DNA of 45,963 bases from an uncultured Ruminococcus sp. (GTDB lineage Bacteria > Bacillota > Clostridia > Oscillospirales > Acutalibacteraceae), in contig CAJODI010000010.1 in assembly GCA_905233145.1 (NCBI GenBank), forward strand, positions 1-45,963, given 5' to 3'. The notes under the pieces are model-generated. The model did no database searches, was not told where the DNA came from, and saw only the letters and a list, made by a program, of their open reading frames with translations. Each line of letters opens with the position of its first letter. Positions within the stretch are counted from its first letter, which is position 1. Below, in pieces: positions 1 through 7,097 of this stretch. Both the position numbers and the translations under genes were made by a program.

Positions 1-1314
1 CCGTTCAAGAATGTGTTGAACGAATTTTACGCAAGGGACATCAGCAAGAAGTGCCGTTCCTCATATCGTATTCGTGGCAGTACAGGCGAGCCGTTAGCTC
101 CGCCGCCATACGGATATATCAAATCTCCCGATAATCCTAAAAAGTGGATTATTGATCCCGAAGCGGCAGAGATTGTGCGCGACATCTTCAAAATGGCTTT
201 AGAAGGTAAAAGCAACGAAACGATAGCCCGTATTTTACAGGAGCGCAAAGTGCCGATCCCTATGGCGTATTGGGCATTAAAAGGCATTCGAAAAGGTGGC
301 AAGGTAACGCAACCTAACAAATACAAATGGTGCAAAACCACTGTTACCAAAATTCTTACCCAACAGGAGTATTGTGGCGATATTATTAACTTCAAGACGT
401 ATTCTAAATCTTATAAGAATAAGAAACGCTACGACAATCCTAAAGAAAACTGGGTTATATTCAAGGATGTTCACGAGCCGATTATCAACCGTGATGATTT
501 TGAGTTGGTGCAAACGCTTGTCGTAAAGACAAAGCGCCGTGCTCCTAAAAAGGAGAACGGCGAGAAGAATATGTTTTGCGATTTTCTATACTGCGCCGAT
601 TGCGGCAGCAAGCTATGGTATCACACGAATACCACCAACAAGGAAATCCATTATTTCAGCTGTTCCAACTACAAAAAGGACACCCGTGGTAATTGTGAAT
701 CACGCCATTATATCCGAGCCGACGCTATCGAGCAGGTCGTAATGCTGGAGCTCCGTCGTTTGGCAAAGTATCTGGAATCTCACGAGGAAGAATTTGCAAA
801 GCTTCTCGCCGAGAAAACAAATGCAGATATGTTGGCCGAACAGAAAAACTTGGAAACCGAGCTAAACCGGGCAACCGCACGAAACGAAATGATTACTTCT
901 CTTTTCGCCAAAACCTACGAGGACAATGTATCCGGCAAGCTGAGCGACGAGATGTATATGGAGCTGTCACACAAATATGAGGTTGAACGTTTTGAGTTGA
1001 AAACAAAGATTTTCGAGTACAAGGAACGCCTTGCCAAAATCAGCGAGATGGAGCAGAACAAGGACGATTTCCTTAAAGCTGTCCGTAAATTTATGGAGAT
1101 GGGAACTCTCACTGCGCCAATGCTCAGAGAGCTTATCGACCACATTGATGTTTACGAAAAAGAGGGCGGCAAGAAAAACTACACCCAGCGTATAGTAATC
1201 TATTATCGTTTTGTAGGTTACTTAGAGCTACCGTCATCAGAGGACGAAAACTACAAAGCAAACACCCGAAAAGGTGTAGATGTGGAGTATATCCCCACAA
1301 CAAAGTCCGCATAA
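1..1314 (+). CDS. Large serine recombinase, C-terminal part (cut by window start)
   Basis: This is the 3' part of a large serine recombinase; the reading frame is open to base 1, so the catalytic resolvase domain lies outside the window. The visible protein starts at the end of the linker (PFKNVLNEFYARDISKK, typical of the family). A recombinase DNA-binding domain follows (about residues 25-180, with PPYGY and the Q-EYCGD segment), then a zinc ribbon (Cys194, Cys197, Cys217, Cys228, counted from the GTG at 13). A charged coiled coil spans about 255-350. Such enzymes integrate and excise phages and conjugative or mobilizable elements and usually sit at one end of the element. It lies outside the tRNA-Leu element that starts at 1420, so it probably belongs to a second element stacked beside it. 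Family assignment is firm; its element and target are unknown. Confidence 0.92.
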   Translation, partial: PFKNVLNEFYARDISKKCRSSYRIRGSTGEPLAPPPYGYIKSPDNPKKWIIDPEAAEIVRDIFKMALEGKSNETIARILQERKVPIPMAYWALKGIRKGGKVTQPNKYKWCKTTVTKILTQQEYCGDIINFKTYSKSYKNKKRYDNPKENWVIFKDVHEPIINRDDFELVQTLVVKTKRRAPKKENGEKNMFCDFLYCADCGSKLWYHTNTTNKEIHYFSCSNYKKDTRGNCESRHYIRADAIEQVVMLELRRLAKYLESHEEEFAKLLAEKTNADMLAEQKNLETELNRATARNEMITSLFAKTYEDNVSGKLSDEMYMELSHKYEVERFELKTKIFEYKERLAKISEMEQNKDDFLKAVRKFMEMGTLTAPMLRELIDHIDVYEKEGGKKNYTQRIVIYYRFVGYLELPSSEDENYKANTRKGVDVEYIPTTKSA

Positions 1315-1320
1315 GCAAAA

Positions 1321-1347
1321 AGTGAGCAGGCACAAAATCTGCTCACT
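1321..1347 (-). terminator. Hairpin with leftward U-run
   Basis: Perfect 9-bp arms AGTGAGCAG / CTGCTCACT enclose a 9-nt loop. Read leftward, the hairpin is followed by TTTTTGC, as in an intrinsic terminator. Read rightward there is no T-run, so it would stop leftward transcripts rather than those of the recombinase. Confidence 0.5.
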
Positions 1348-1379
1348 ACATACTAATCGGATGAAATTGAATAAAATGA

Positions 1380-1417
1380 ATGAGTGTCCATAACTTAAAT
1401 CCGTTATGAACACTCAT
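1380..1417 (-). terminator. Hairpin, probably the original tRNA-Leu terminator
   Basis: Inverted repeat ATGAGTGT-cc-ATAA / TTAT-ga-ACACTCAT, followed leftward by a T-rich run (TCATTTTATT). It lies 2 bp left of the 13-bp att repeat. After precise excision of the element it would sit directly behind the 3' end of tRNA-Leu, so I read it as the native tRNA terminator displaced about 19.7 kb by the integration. The structure is seen; its role is inferred. Confidence 0.5.
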
Positions 1418-1419
1418 AC

Positions 1420-1432
1420 TGGTGCGAGTGAC
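1420..1432. other. Attachment site, left end of tRNA-Leu element (attL)
   Basis: TGGTGCGAGTGAC is identical to 21092-21104, the last 13 bases (antisense) of the tRNA-Leu gene including CCA. Identity ends on both sides of the 13 bp. The integrase gene begins 80 bp inside this site. This is the usual signature of a tyrosine integrase that uses a tRNA 3' end as target. Confidence 0.8.
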
Positions 1433-1468
1433 CGCGACATATGGCTTAAAGCCTGAATTTTTCGCGGT

Positions 1469-1489
1469 TTGACTGCACTTTTGACTGCA
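1469..1489 (+). repeat. Left integrase arm-type sites (two TTGACTGCA copies)
   Basis: Two direct copies of TTGACTGCA (1469-1477 and 1481-1489) sit 37 bp inside the left att core. The same motif recurs four times, two of them degenerate, at 20912-20954 just inside the other end. Position and spacing fit arm-type binding sites for the N-terminal domain of the integrase at 1513. Binding itself is inferred. Confidence 0.55.
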
Positions 1490-1512
1490 GTTTTTGCCAA
1501 TCCTGCATTTTT

Positions 1513-2682
1513 TCACGCGATTTGCAGGTTATTGGCTTTCATGTATTCATCGGCGACGGCGAGGTGTTCGTTGCGGAATTTTTCAAAAACGGAGCAGTAG
1601 GTGTTCAACGTAATGTTGATATCCGTGTGTCCCAAAATCTTCTGCAACACCTTTGCAGGCATTCCCGATTCGATACATCTCGTTGCATAGGTGTGTCTGA
1701 GGGAGTGCAAATCAACTCTGCCGTACACCGTTTTATCAACAATCCCGAACGACTTTAAAGCCGCCGAGTAAGAGTAATTTACCTGATTGGTGGTGACAAG
1801 ATTGTGATTGCGCGACAGGAACAGTAAGCCGCTTTTCTTCCTGCCGATTATCGTTCTCAAAAAGTCTGCCACATCCTCATTGACAAAGAGCGTGCGTGTT
1901 CCTGCCGAGGTCTTGGTTTCGTTAAACACGTTCTTTCCAAACTTACCGCGCGCAACCGTCTTATTGACGCTGATGGTTCTGTCGTCGAGGTTGATGTCCT
2001 CTACCATCAGAGCACAACACTCACCGACTCTCATGCCCGTAAACATCGATAATAGCATAATATCACTGTAGCGAATATCCTCGTTTTTGAGCACGTTAAG
2101 GAGCTTCTTTTGCTCGTCAACCGTCAGTGCCCGAACGGGGATTGTCTTTTTGTTGGATTTCGGACACTTGATTTCCTTAATCGGGTTGTCCTCAATGATT
2201 TTTCGGTGTGTTGCCTTGCTGAGCACCGCGCCAAGAAGCTGATACATCTTGTTGATACAGGACTGCGAATAGTCGAGCTGCGTCTTGAAGAACGCGATAA
2301 TATCATCCTCGGTCAGCTCGTCAAGCGGTTTGTTGGAAATTGCGGAGAGCATTTTCAGCGTTTCCATTTTCCTATCATAGCTCGACTGTCTGATCTCGTT
2401 CAGCGCAAGCTGTTCGTCCATCATCTTCTCAGCATACTGAAAGATGGTAGGAACAGGCGGCTTCTTGCCGTGAAGATTGCCTGCAAGCGCTTGGATTTGC
2501 AGCTCCTTTAGCTTATTCCGCGTTTCACGCTCTGTCTTTCCGTAAACGGTTTTACGGACGCGCTCGCCGTCAATCACCAGATTGATTTGCCCGGAATACC
2601 GATTGCGGCTTTCCACATAATAAATACTACCGTCGCCATACGGTAATTTAATCTTCTTTGATTTTGTGCCTTTGGTTTTCAA
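1513..2682 (-). CDS. int: Tyrosine recombinase / integrase of the tRNA-Leu element
   Basis: Site-specific integrase of the Tn916/phage type, 389 aa. The N-terminus (to about residue 75) resembles the arm-binding domain, followed by a SAM-like core-binding domain (about 80-170) and the catalytic domain. Catalytic residues are visible: Arg218 in TGMRVGE, Lys257, His326-x-x-Arg329 in HSLRHTYATR, His352 in LGHTDI, and nucleophile Tyr362. The length is normal and no residue is missing, so it should be active. It is transcribed leftward toward the att core and lies downstream of the excisionase-like and repA genes on the same strand. The target is inferred to be the tRNA-Leu 3' end at 21092. Confidence 0.95.
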   Translation of the reverse strand: MKTKGTKSKKIKLPYGDGSIYYVESRNRYSGQINLVIDGERVRKTVYGKTERETRNKLKELQIQALAGNLHGKKPPVPTIFQYAEKMMDEQLALNEIRQSSYDRKMETLKMLSAISNKPLDELTEDDIIAFFKTQLDYSQSCINKMYQLLGAVLSKATHRKIIEDNPIKEIKCPKSNKKTIPVRALTVDEQKKLLNVLKNEDIRYSDIMLLSMFTGMRVGECCALMVEDINLDDRTISVNKTVARGKFGKNVFNETKTSAGTRTLFVNEDVADFLRTIIGRKKSGLLFLSRNHNLVTTNQVNYSYSAALKSFGIVDKTVYGRVDLHSLRHTYATRCIESGMPAKVLQKILGHTDINITLNTYCSVFEKFRNEHLAVADEYMKANNLQIA

Positions 2683-2786
2683 AATGAACCGTCCTTTCTT
2701 AACCTAAAGACACTGAATCGTTTTTGACTACTTATATGATAGCGCAAAAACGACTCAACGTCAATATAATTTGTTGCTTTAAAGTG

Positions 2787-2963
2787 CTAAATTCTTCGTT
2801 TTTTACTCCATTCTATGAACGCCTGCTCGCTGACCTTAAAATTCTTGCCTACTCTAACAAGCGGAAAATCTGCTCTCATCATAATGTTTCTCGCAGTCGG
2901 CAGACTACAGCCGAGTACCTCGGCAACCTCTTTTGTGCTTAAAAACTTGATTTGTGCTTCCAT
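2787..2963 (-). CDS. xis: Excisionase-like winged-helix protein (58 aa)
   Basis: Short gene preceded by a strong GGAGG ribosome binding site 5 nt before its ATG. The 58-residue product begins MEAQIKFLSTKEVAEVLGCS and continues with a helix-turn-helix (EVAEVLGCSLPTARNIM), then a wing-like segment (FPLVRVGKNFKVSEQAFIEW). This is the MerR-like fold of Tn916 Xis and of the helix-turn-helix excisionase family. It ends about 100 bp upstream of the integrase, the usual xis-int order, and starts just downstream of repA. By analogy it would bend DNA and direct the integrase toward excision. The family assignment comes from the motif and context. Confidence 0.85.
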   Translation of the reverse strand: MEAQIKFLSTKEVAEVLGCSLPTARNIMMRADFPLVRVGKNFKVSEQAFIEWSKKRRI

Positions 2964-2974
2964 TTTTACCTCCG

Positions 2975-3757
2975 TTAATTGCCGTATAAGCCATCGGCTT
3001 CCAGCGTATCTATCGAATTATAGAGTGAAGTCAGCATATAGGCTCTCATATTTCTTATTTCGGTTGTATTCCTTTCAAGTGAACTGATCACATATTCAAT
3101 GTGCTCTGCGGTAAGCATTAACAATCGTTTGCGAACGGTTGTTATAGAAATATCTCGCTTGCCAATCCGTACATATCTCTCGGGTGAGCAATATGTATCG
3201 GTTATCAAGCTTACGATTTCATCCAGTACGCCGCCGTAATCCCGTTGTAATAATACCTCATATTCGATTTGATCTCGAATCTCCTCTTTCATCACACTGT
3301 ATGAGATAGATTGATTGATATGACTATCTTCAGTATAAATATATTCAGTATTGATTGGTGGTGATTTTCCGCATTCCAGGATGTTGGGTTTCATTACTCC
3401 TGAATGTTGATTATCATTTTTCTTGAATAGTGAGGTTGGCGATACTTCAAATTGATTAACATAAATAATATCCGGCTTACCCCTGCCTTGATTTCTCCGG
3501 TTAATCAATCTGTATTTTTCGAGCTCACGAAACAACCTCGTTGCCTTTTGAGAACCACAGCAAAAAGTTCTGCACACCTCGCTGTTCGGGTAGTACACAA
3601 ATATACTGCCATTTTCATCTGAAAAGCCGTTCTTTTCTGACAACGTCAGCCTGTCCAGCAAAAACGCGTATAATATTTTTGCTTCAACAGATAGCTGTGA
3701 ATAAGATTCCGAAAACAAACATAACGGTACCTTTAAGAACCGATAACTTGATTTCAT
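2975..3757 (-). CDS. repA: RepA_N-type replication initiator
   Basis: The 260-aa product matches the RepA_N (replication initiator A) N-terminal domain: FLKVPLCLF, LSVEAKILYAFLLDRL, then LIN-RNQGRGKPDIIYV within the first 115 residues. A short variable middle and a helical C-terminal segment follow (about 180-255, with ITTVRKRLLMLTAEHIEYVI). Such proteins start replication of Firmicute plasmids and of the circular stage of some integrative elements. I chose the ATG at 3757 (GGAGG 10 nt upstream); an in-frame TTG three codons earlier is too close to the Shine-Dalgarno. Iteron-like repeats lie immediately upstream (3796-4220), supporting an origin. It is followed by the xis-like gene 11 bp downstream. 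Confidence 0.82.
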   Translation of the reverse strand: MKSSYRFLKVPLCLFSESYSQLSVEAKILYAFLLDRLTLSEKNGFSDENGSIFVYYPNSEVCRTFCCGSQKATRLFRELEKYRLINRRNQGRGKPDIIYVNQFEVSPTSLFKKNDNQHSGVMKPNILECGKSPPINTEYIYTEDSHINQSISYSVMKEEIRDQIEYEVLLQRDYGGVLDEIVSLITDTYCSPERYVRIGKRDISITTVRKRLLMLTAEHIEYVISSLERNTTEIRNMRAYMLTSLYNSIDTLEADGLYGN

Positions 3758-3795
3758 AATAATCAATCCTCCTAGTATATGTTAATTTGAAGAAA

Positions 3796-4220
3796 AACCC
3801 TCTCACCCTTTTATTCCACACTTTTTTTGAATTTGTTGCAAAGAAATTTAAAAATTCTGTTTTTAAACTGCCTTAAAGCCTTCCAAATCTTCCGAAACAT
3901 GAGCTATATGTTTTAAAGAATACCCCTCACCCTTTATTCCACACTTTTTTTGAATTTTTTGCAAAGAAATTTCAAAATTTAGTTATTAAAATTAAACTGC
4001 CTTAAAGTTTTCAAAATCATCCGAGACGTGAGCAGTGCTATCTAAAAACCCCTCTACTTCTGTATTCCACACTTTTTTCCGTTTTTTTAACCTGATATTT
4101 TATGGAATTATAAAATTTCTATATATAGCACAAATTTTATTACGTATTTTTCGATAACTTAGTGCAGTATTGCAACAAATGCAAACCCCCTCTACTTTCT
4201 ATTGCACAATTTTTTCGATT
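3796..4220. repeat. Four iteron-like imperfect repeats upstream of repA (candidate origin)
   Basis: The 592-bp gap between repA and the next gene is AT-rich and holds four copies of a block reading about CCCCTCACCCTTTATTCCAC followed by ACTTTTTT. The TATTCCACAC core starts at 3812, 3935, 4063 and, as TATTGCACAA, at 4200, so the periods are about 123, 128 and 137 bp. Between copies 1-2 and 2-3 a second block (AAACTGCCTTAAAG, then TCCGAGACGTGAGC or a close variant) also repeats. Tandem repeats beside a RepA_N gene suggest initiator-binding iterons, but promoter or operator repeats are possible. Confidence 0.6.
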
Positions 4221-4298
4221 TGGCAACCTTTTAATCGAAATATCCAATCTTTATATTCGTAAACTATAATAAATATTTTTGCAATTCATTGCAAATAC

Positions 4299-4327
4299 TT
4301 TACATATCAATAAATTTATGCTATGCT
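4299..4327 (+). promoter_or_regulatory. Promoter of the ATPase-kinase pair
   Basis: TTTACA (4299-4304), 17-bp spacer, TATGCT (4322-4327). An AAAGGAGG Shine-Dalgarno lies before the ATG at 4350, so the leader is very short. Confidence 0.5.
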
Positions 4328-4349
4328 ATAAGCAAAGGAGGTTGATCGT

Positions 4350-5684
4350 ATGATACCGACAAAGGAATTGAAAAAGCGCGACCTTTATTTGAATAAGTTG
4401 ATCGCCTTTCAGGACACCGATCCTGTTAAAGTTATCACAGGTATCCGCCGCTGCGGAAAGTCGAGCTTGATGAAGCTGATGGCGGCCCATCTGCTTGAAA
4501 CCGGCGTTTCTTCCGATCAGATCATTGAGATGAATTTTGAATCCTATGATTTCAAGGATATGACCTCAAATGGGATTTACGAGTATATCAAGTCAAGATT
4601 GATTCCCGAAAAAAGAATGTACCTTTTCTTCGATGAAATACAGCGCGTCGAAGCTTGGGAGGATGCCATCAACGCACTGCGCGTAGATATAAACTGCGAT
4701 ATTTATATCACCGGCTCTAACGCTTTTCTGCTATCTTCGGAATACTCCACCTATCTTTCGGGCAGAAGTGTAGAGATTCATATGCTGCCGCTTTCCTTTG
4801 CGGAGTTCATGGATTTTCACGGATTTGTAATACGTGAGAGCACAAGCGCACTTGGCGGTACACACAGACGCGCTTATGACTCACAGGGCGAAAGCTACGA
4901 GCTGAAAGAGCTTTTTGAAGCGTATCTGCGTTTCGGCGGTATGCCCGGTATTGCGGACGTAGGCTTGGATCAGGAAAAGGCTCTGATGTTACTCGACGGA
5001 ATCTACTCAACCGTTATCGTGCGCGATATTCTCGAAAGAGAAAAGCGCAGAGGCAGACGTCAGATAACCGACGCCATACTTCTGCGCAAGATTATTCTGT
5101 TTTTGGCGGACAATATCGGCAGTTCTATCTCCGTTTCGTCCATCGGAAATACGCTTGTCAACGAGGGCTTGCTCGACGACGGCAGAAAGAACAAACCCAG
5201 CGCGCACACCGTTCAGGCGTATGTCAACGCGCTTCTTGAAGCCTACTTTTTCTATGAAATCAAACGCTTTGACATTAAAGGCAAGGACTATCTGCGCACG
5301 CTCGGCAAGTATTATATCGTGGATATCGGACTGCGCAATTATTTGCTCGGCTTCCGCAATCGTGACAGCGGACACATCTTGGAAAACGTTGTTTGCTTTG
5401 AACTTTTGCGCCGAGGATATGACGTTGCAATCGGCAAGCTTGGCGATTCCGAGATTGATTTTATCGCTTCAAATGTTAATGAGAAAATATATTTTCAGGT
5501 CACGGAATCCATGAACAGTGAAGCTGTTCGGACGCGCGAGCTTGCGCCTTTGCAAAAAATCAAAGACAATTATGAGAAGATAATCCTGTCACTCGACACA
5601 GGATTGGAGAAAGAATTTGACGGAATTAAGTCGGTCAATGTGATTGATTGGCTGCTTAAAAAGAAGGTGAATAACCATGTCTGA
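4350..5684 (+). CDS. AAA ATPase with DUF4143-type C-terminus
   Basis: A 444-aa protein of the AAA_14 plus DUF4143 family. Walker A is GIRRCGKSS (residues 31-39) and Walker B is YLFFDEIQ (91-98). The sensor-like segment YITGSNAFLL and the LPLSFAEF motif, both typical of this family, follow. The C-terminal half (about 210-420) ends with a region containing LGKYYIVDIGLRNYLLGF and ENVVCFELLRRGYDVAIGK, then GDSEIDFIA, which resembles a PD-(D/E)XK-like fold often noted in DUF4143 proteins. The function of the family is not established. It overlaps the next gene by 8 bp, so the two are probably translationally coupled. A toxin-antitoxin or defence role is inference from context. Confidence 0.85.
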   Translation: MIPTKELKKRDLYLNKLIAFQDTDPVKVITGIRRCGKSSLMKLMAAHLLETGVSSDQIIEMNFESYDFKDMTSNGIYEYIKSRLIPEKRMYLFFDEIQRVEAWEDAINALRVDINCDIYITGSNAFLLSSEYSTYLSGRSVEIHMLPLSFAEFMDFHGFVIRESTSALGGTHRRAYDSQGESYELKELFEAYLRFGGMPGIADVGLDQEKALMLLDGIYSTVIVRDILEREKRRGRRQITDAILLRKIILFLADNIGSSISVSSIGNTLVNEGLLDDGRKNKPSAHTVQAYVNALLEAYFFYEIKRFDIKGKDYLRTLGKYYIVDIGLRNYLLGFRNRDSGHILENVVCFELLRRGYDVAIGKLGDSEIDFIASNVNEKIYFQVTESMNSEAVRTRELAPLQKIKDNYEKIILSLDTGLEKEFDGIKSVNVIDWLLKKKVNNHV

Positions 5685-6720
5685 TTATCGTTTTTATATA
5701 CTATCAGGCGATACGATAGTAGCAAAATGGGAGAATAACCAATTAGAAATCATCAATGAACAACTGTTGCCGCTTTATTTGAAAAATGTAGCGAACGCGG
5801 AATTGTGGTTGGAAACTCGAGCGATAGATTCTCACCGTTCCAACTCACGTTTGCTCAAAAAAGCGCTTCGATTAAAGGAAAGAGATGACCTAACTACTGT
5901 TATCAAAGTAAACGCTGTAACTATCACAGACAACTATTGGATAAAGCCTCTTGATAGTGACTTAACCTATCAGGACGTACGCTTCACCGATGATTATTTC
6001 TCCGTTCTCGCACTCAAAGGAAGCTATTCAAGCTTCAATCGAGTTGCCAATTCTAAGCGCACAAAAACGCCTGAGCTGACAAATATCGGCAGCTTTGAAA
6101 AGTGCTGGAAGCTGATTGACGGCAAGTGGTGGATGTATAAATCCGCAACGCATGACGAACTGTTTTCTGAGCTATTTATCTATCATCTCGGCAAAGAATT
6201 AGGGATGAATATGGCTGTTTATAAGCGCGGCGACAAGTGTATTAAGTCGCTTGACTTTACCGATAATGCGAGCGTAAACTTCGAGCCTGCGTTTGCTTTT
6301 ATGGGAGATAATGAAGAATATGAAGACGTATTTGCAAAGCTGGAGGAGCTTTGTCCGCAGGCAAAAGCCGATTTTGTGAAGATGATTTTCCTCGATACAA
6401 TCGTTACAAATCCCGACAGACATACGGCAAATTTCGGACTGCTACGCGATATAAACACAGGAAAATCCATCGGTTTTGCACCGCTGTTTGACCATAATAT
6501 GGCGCTAATCGCAAGAGGATATCCGAAAACTCCGACGAAAAATGATATCCTCATTCGACTATTCAACGACTTCATCAGCAACCATTCCGAGTACAAAAAC
6601 GAGCTGCCAATCATCACCGAAACACTCCTGCAAACCGTCCTCAAAACCGTCAACATGAAGGTGCGCAGCAAAGAAATCATTGACCTGATCATGAAAAGAT
6701 ACGCGATGATTCTAAAATAA
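5677..6720 (+). CDS. HipA-like kinase-domain protein
   Basis: A 347-aa protein whose C-terminal half resembles the HipA/phosphatidylinositol-kinase-like fold. It has the catalytic loop NPDRHTANFG (Asp247, Asn252), then APLFDHNMAL (Asp272, the metal-binding position). Upstream lie GKWWMYKS (about 149-156), which probably carries the ATP-binding lysine, and the FSELFIYHLGKELGMNMAVY helix. HipA phosphorylates glutamyl-tRNA synthetase and causes dormancy; the substrate here is unknown. The N-terminal HipB-contacting domain of classical HipA is not recognisable, and there is no HipB-like helix-turn-helix gene beside it; the partner gene is the AAA ATPase that overlaps its start. A terminator follows at 6736. 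Confidence 0.75.
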   Translation: MSDYRFYILSGDTIVAKWENNQLEIINEQLLPLYLKNVANAELWLETRAIDSHRSNSRLLKKALRLKERDDLTTVIKVNAVTITDNYWIKPLDSDLTYQDVRFTDDYFSVLALKGSYSSFNRVANSKRTKTPELTNIGSFEKCWKLIDGKWWMYKSATHDELFSELFIYHLGKELGMNMAVYKRGDKCIKSLDFTDNASVNFEPAFAFMGDNEEYEDVFAKLEELCPQAKADFVKMIFLDTIVTNPDRHTANFGLLRDINTGKSIGFAPLFDHNMALIARGYPKTPTKNDILIRLFNDFISNHSEYKNELPIITETLLQTVLKTVNMKVRSKEIIDLIMKRYAMILK

Positions 6721-6735
6721 AACCTAAAGATAAAA

Positions 6736-6770
6736 CGACCTGCGAGGCTCACTTGCAGGTCGATTTTTCT
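6736..6770 (+). terminator. Intrinsic terminator after the HipA-like gene
   Basis: Perfect 8-bp stem CGACCTGC / GCAGGTCG with an 11-nt loop, followed by ATTTTTCTT, 15 bp after the stop codon. Confidence 0.85.
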
Positions 6771-6843
6771 TAAAATGTTTTGAAGTTTTAGGCAAGGGGA
6801 CTTAGGGTTTCTCCCTAACAAAAGTCACTGTTTTTCGCTGCTC

Positions 6844-6931
6844 GGAGTAAAAACAGTCTGCTTGTAAAGTCGTGACATCTTCAAAAAGAAAAGTTTATGT
6901 CAGTTCTGAGCAAGCAGTGCGTTTTTACTCC
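6844..6931. repeat. Imperfect inverted repeat in the 377-bp gap before hsdR
   Basis: Arms 6844-6864 (GGAGTAAAAACAGTCTGCTTG) and 6911-6931 pair imperfectly around a 46-nt centre. The segment GCTCGGAGTAAAAA (6840-6853) also occurs at 29033-29046 in the chromosomal part. No ORF is visible here. The rest of the gap holds the terminator at 6736 and the promoter at 7030. Confidence 0.45.
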
Positions 6932-7029
6932 TATCAAGCAAAAACACGCTTGCAAGGGATACCCTTGAACCCACAAAAATATATAGTACAAGATATAGTA
7001 TATTATTTATCAAAACATAGTGATTTAGG

Positions 7030-7057
7030 TTGAACTATACACAAAATATGTTATAAT
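7030..7057 (+). promoter_or_regulatory. Promoter of the type I restriction locus
   Basis: TTGAAC (7030-7035), 16-bp spacer, TATAAT (7052-7057), about 40 bp before the hsdR ATG, which has a GGAGG Shine-Dalgarno. Confidence 0.65.
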
Positions 7058-7097
7058 AGTATTAATAATAGATTTCTCTATATTTGGAGGTCTTGTC

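Noticed and set aside
2724-3087. Two rightward reading frames over the excisionase-like gene
   Set aside because: They overlap the well-supported 58-residue leftward gene with its GGAGG site, and have no motifs.
3796-4220. The repeat array before repA as a CRISPR array
   Set aside because: The period is over 120 bp, copies are imperfect, inter-copy sequence is itself repeated, and no cas gene is present.
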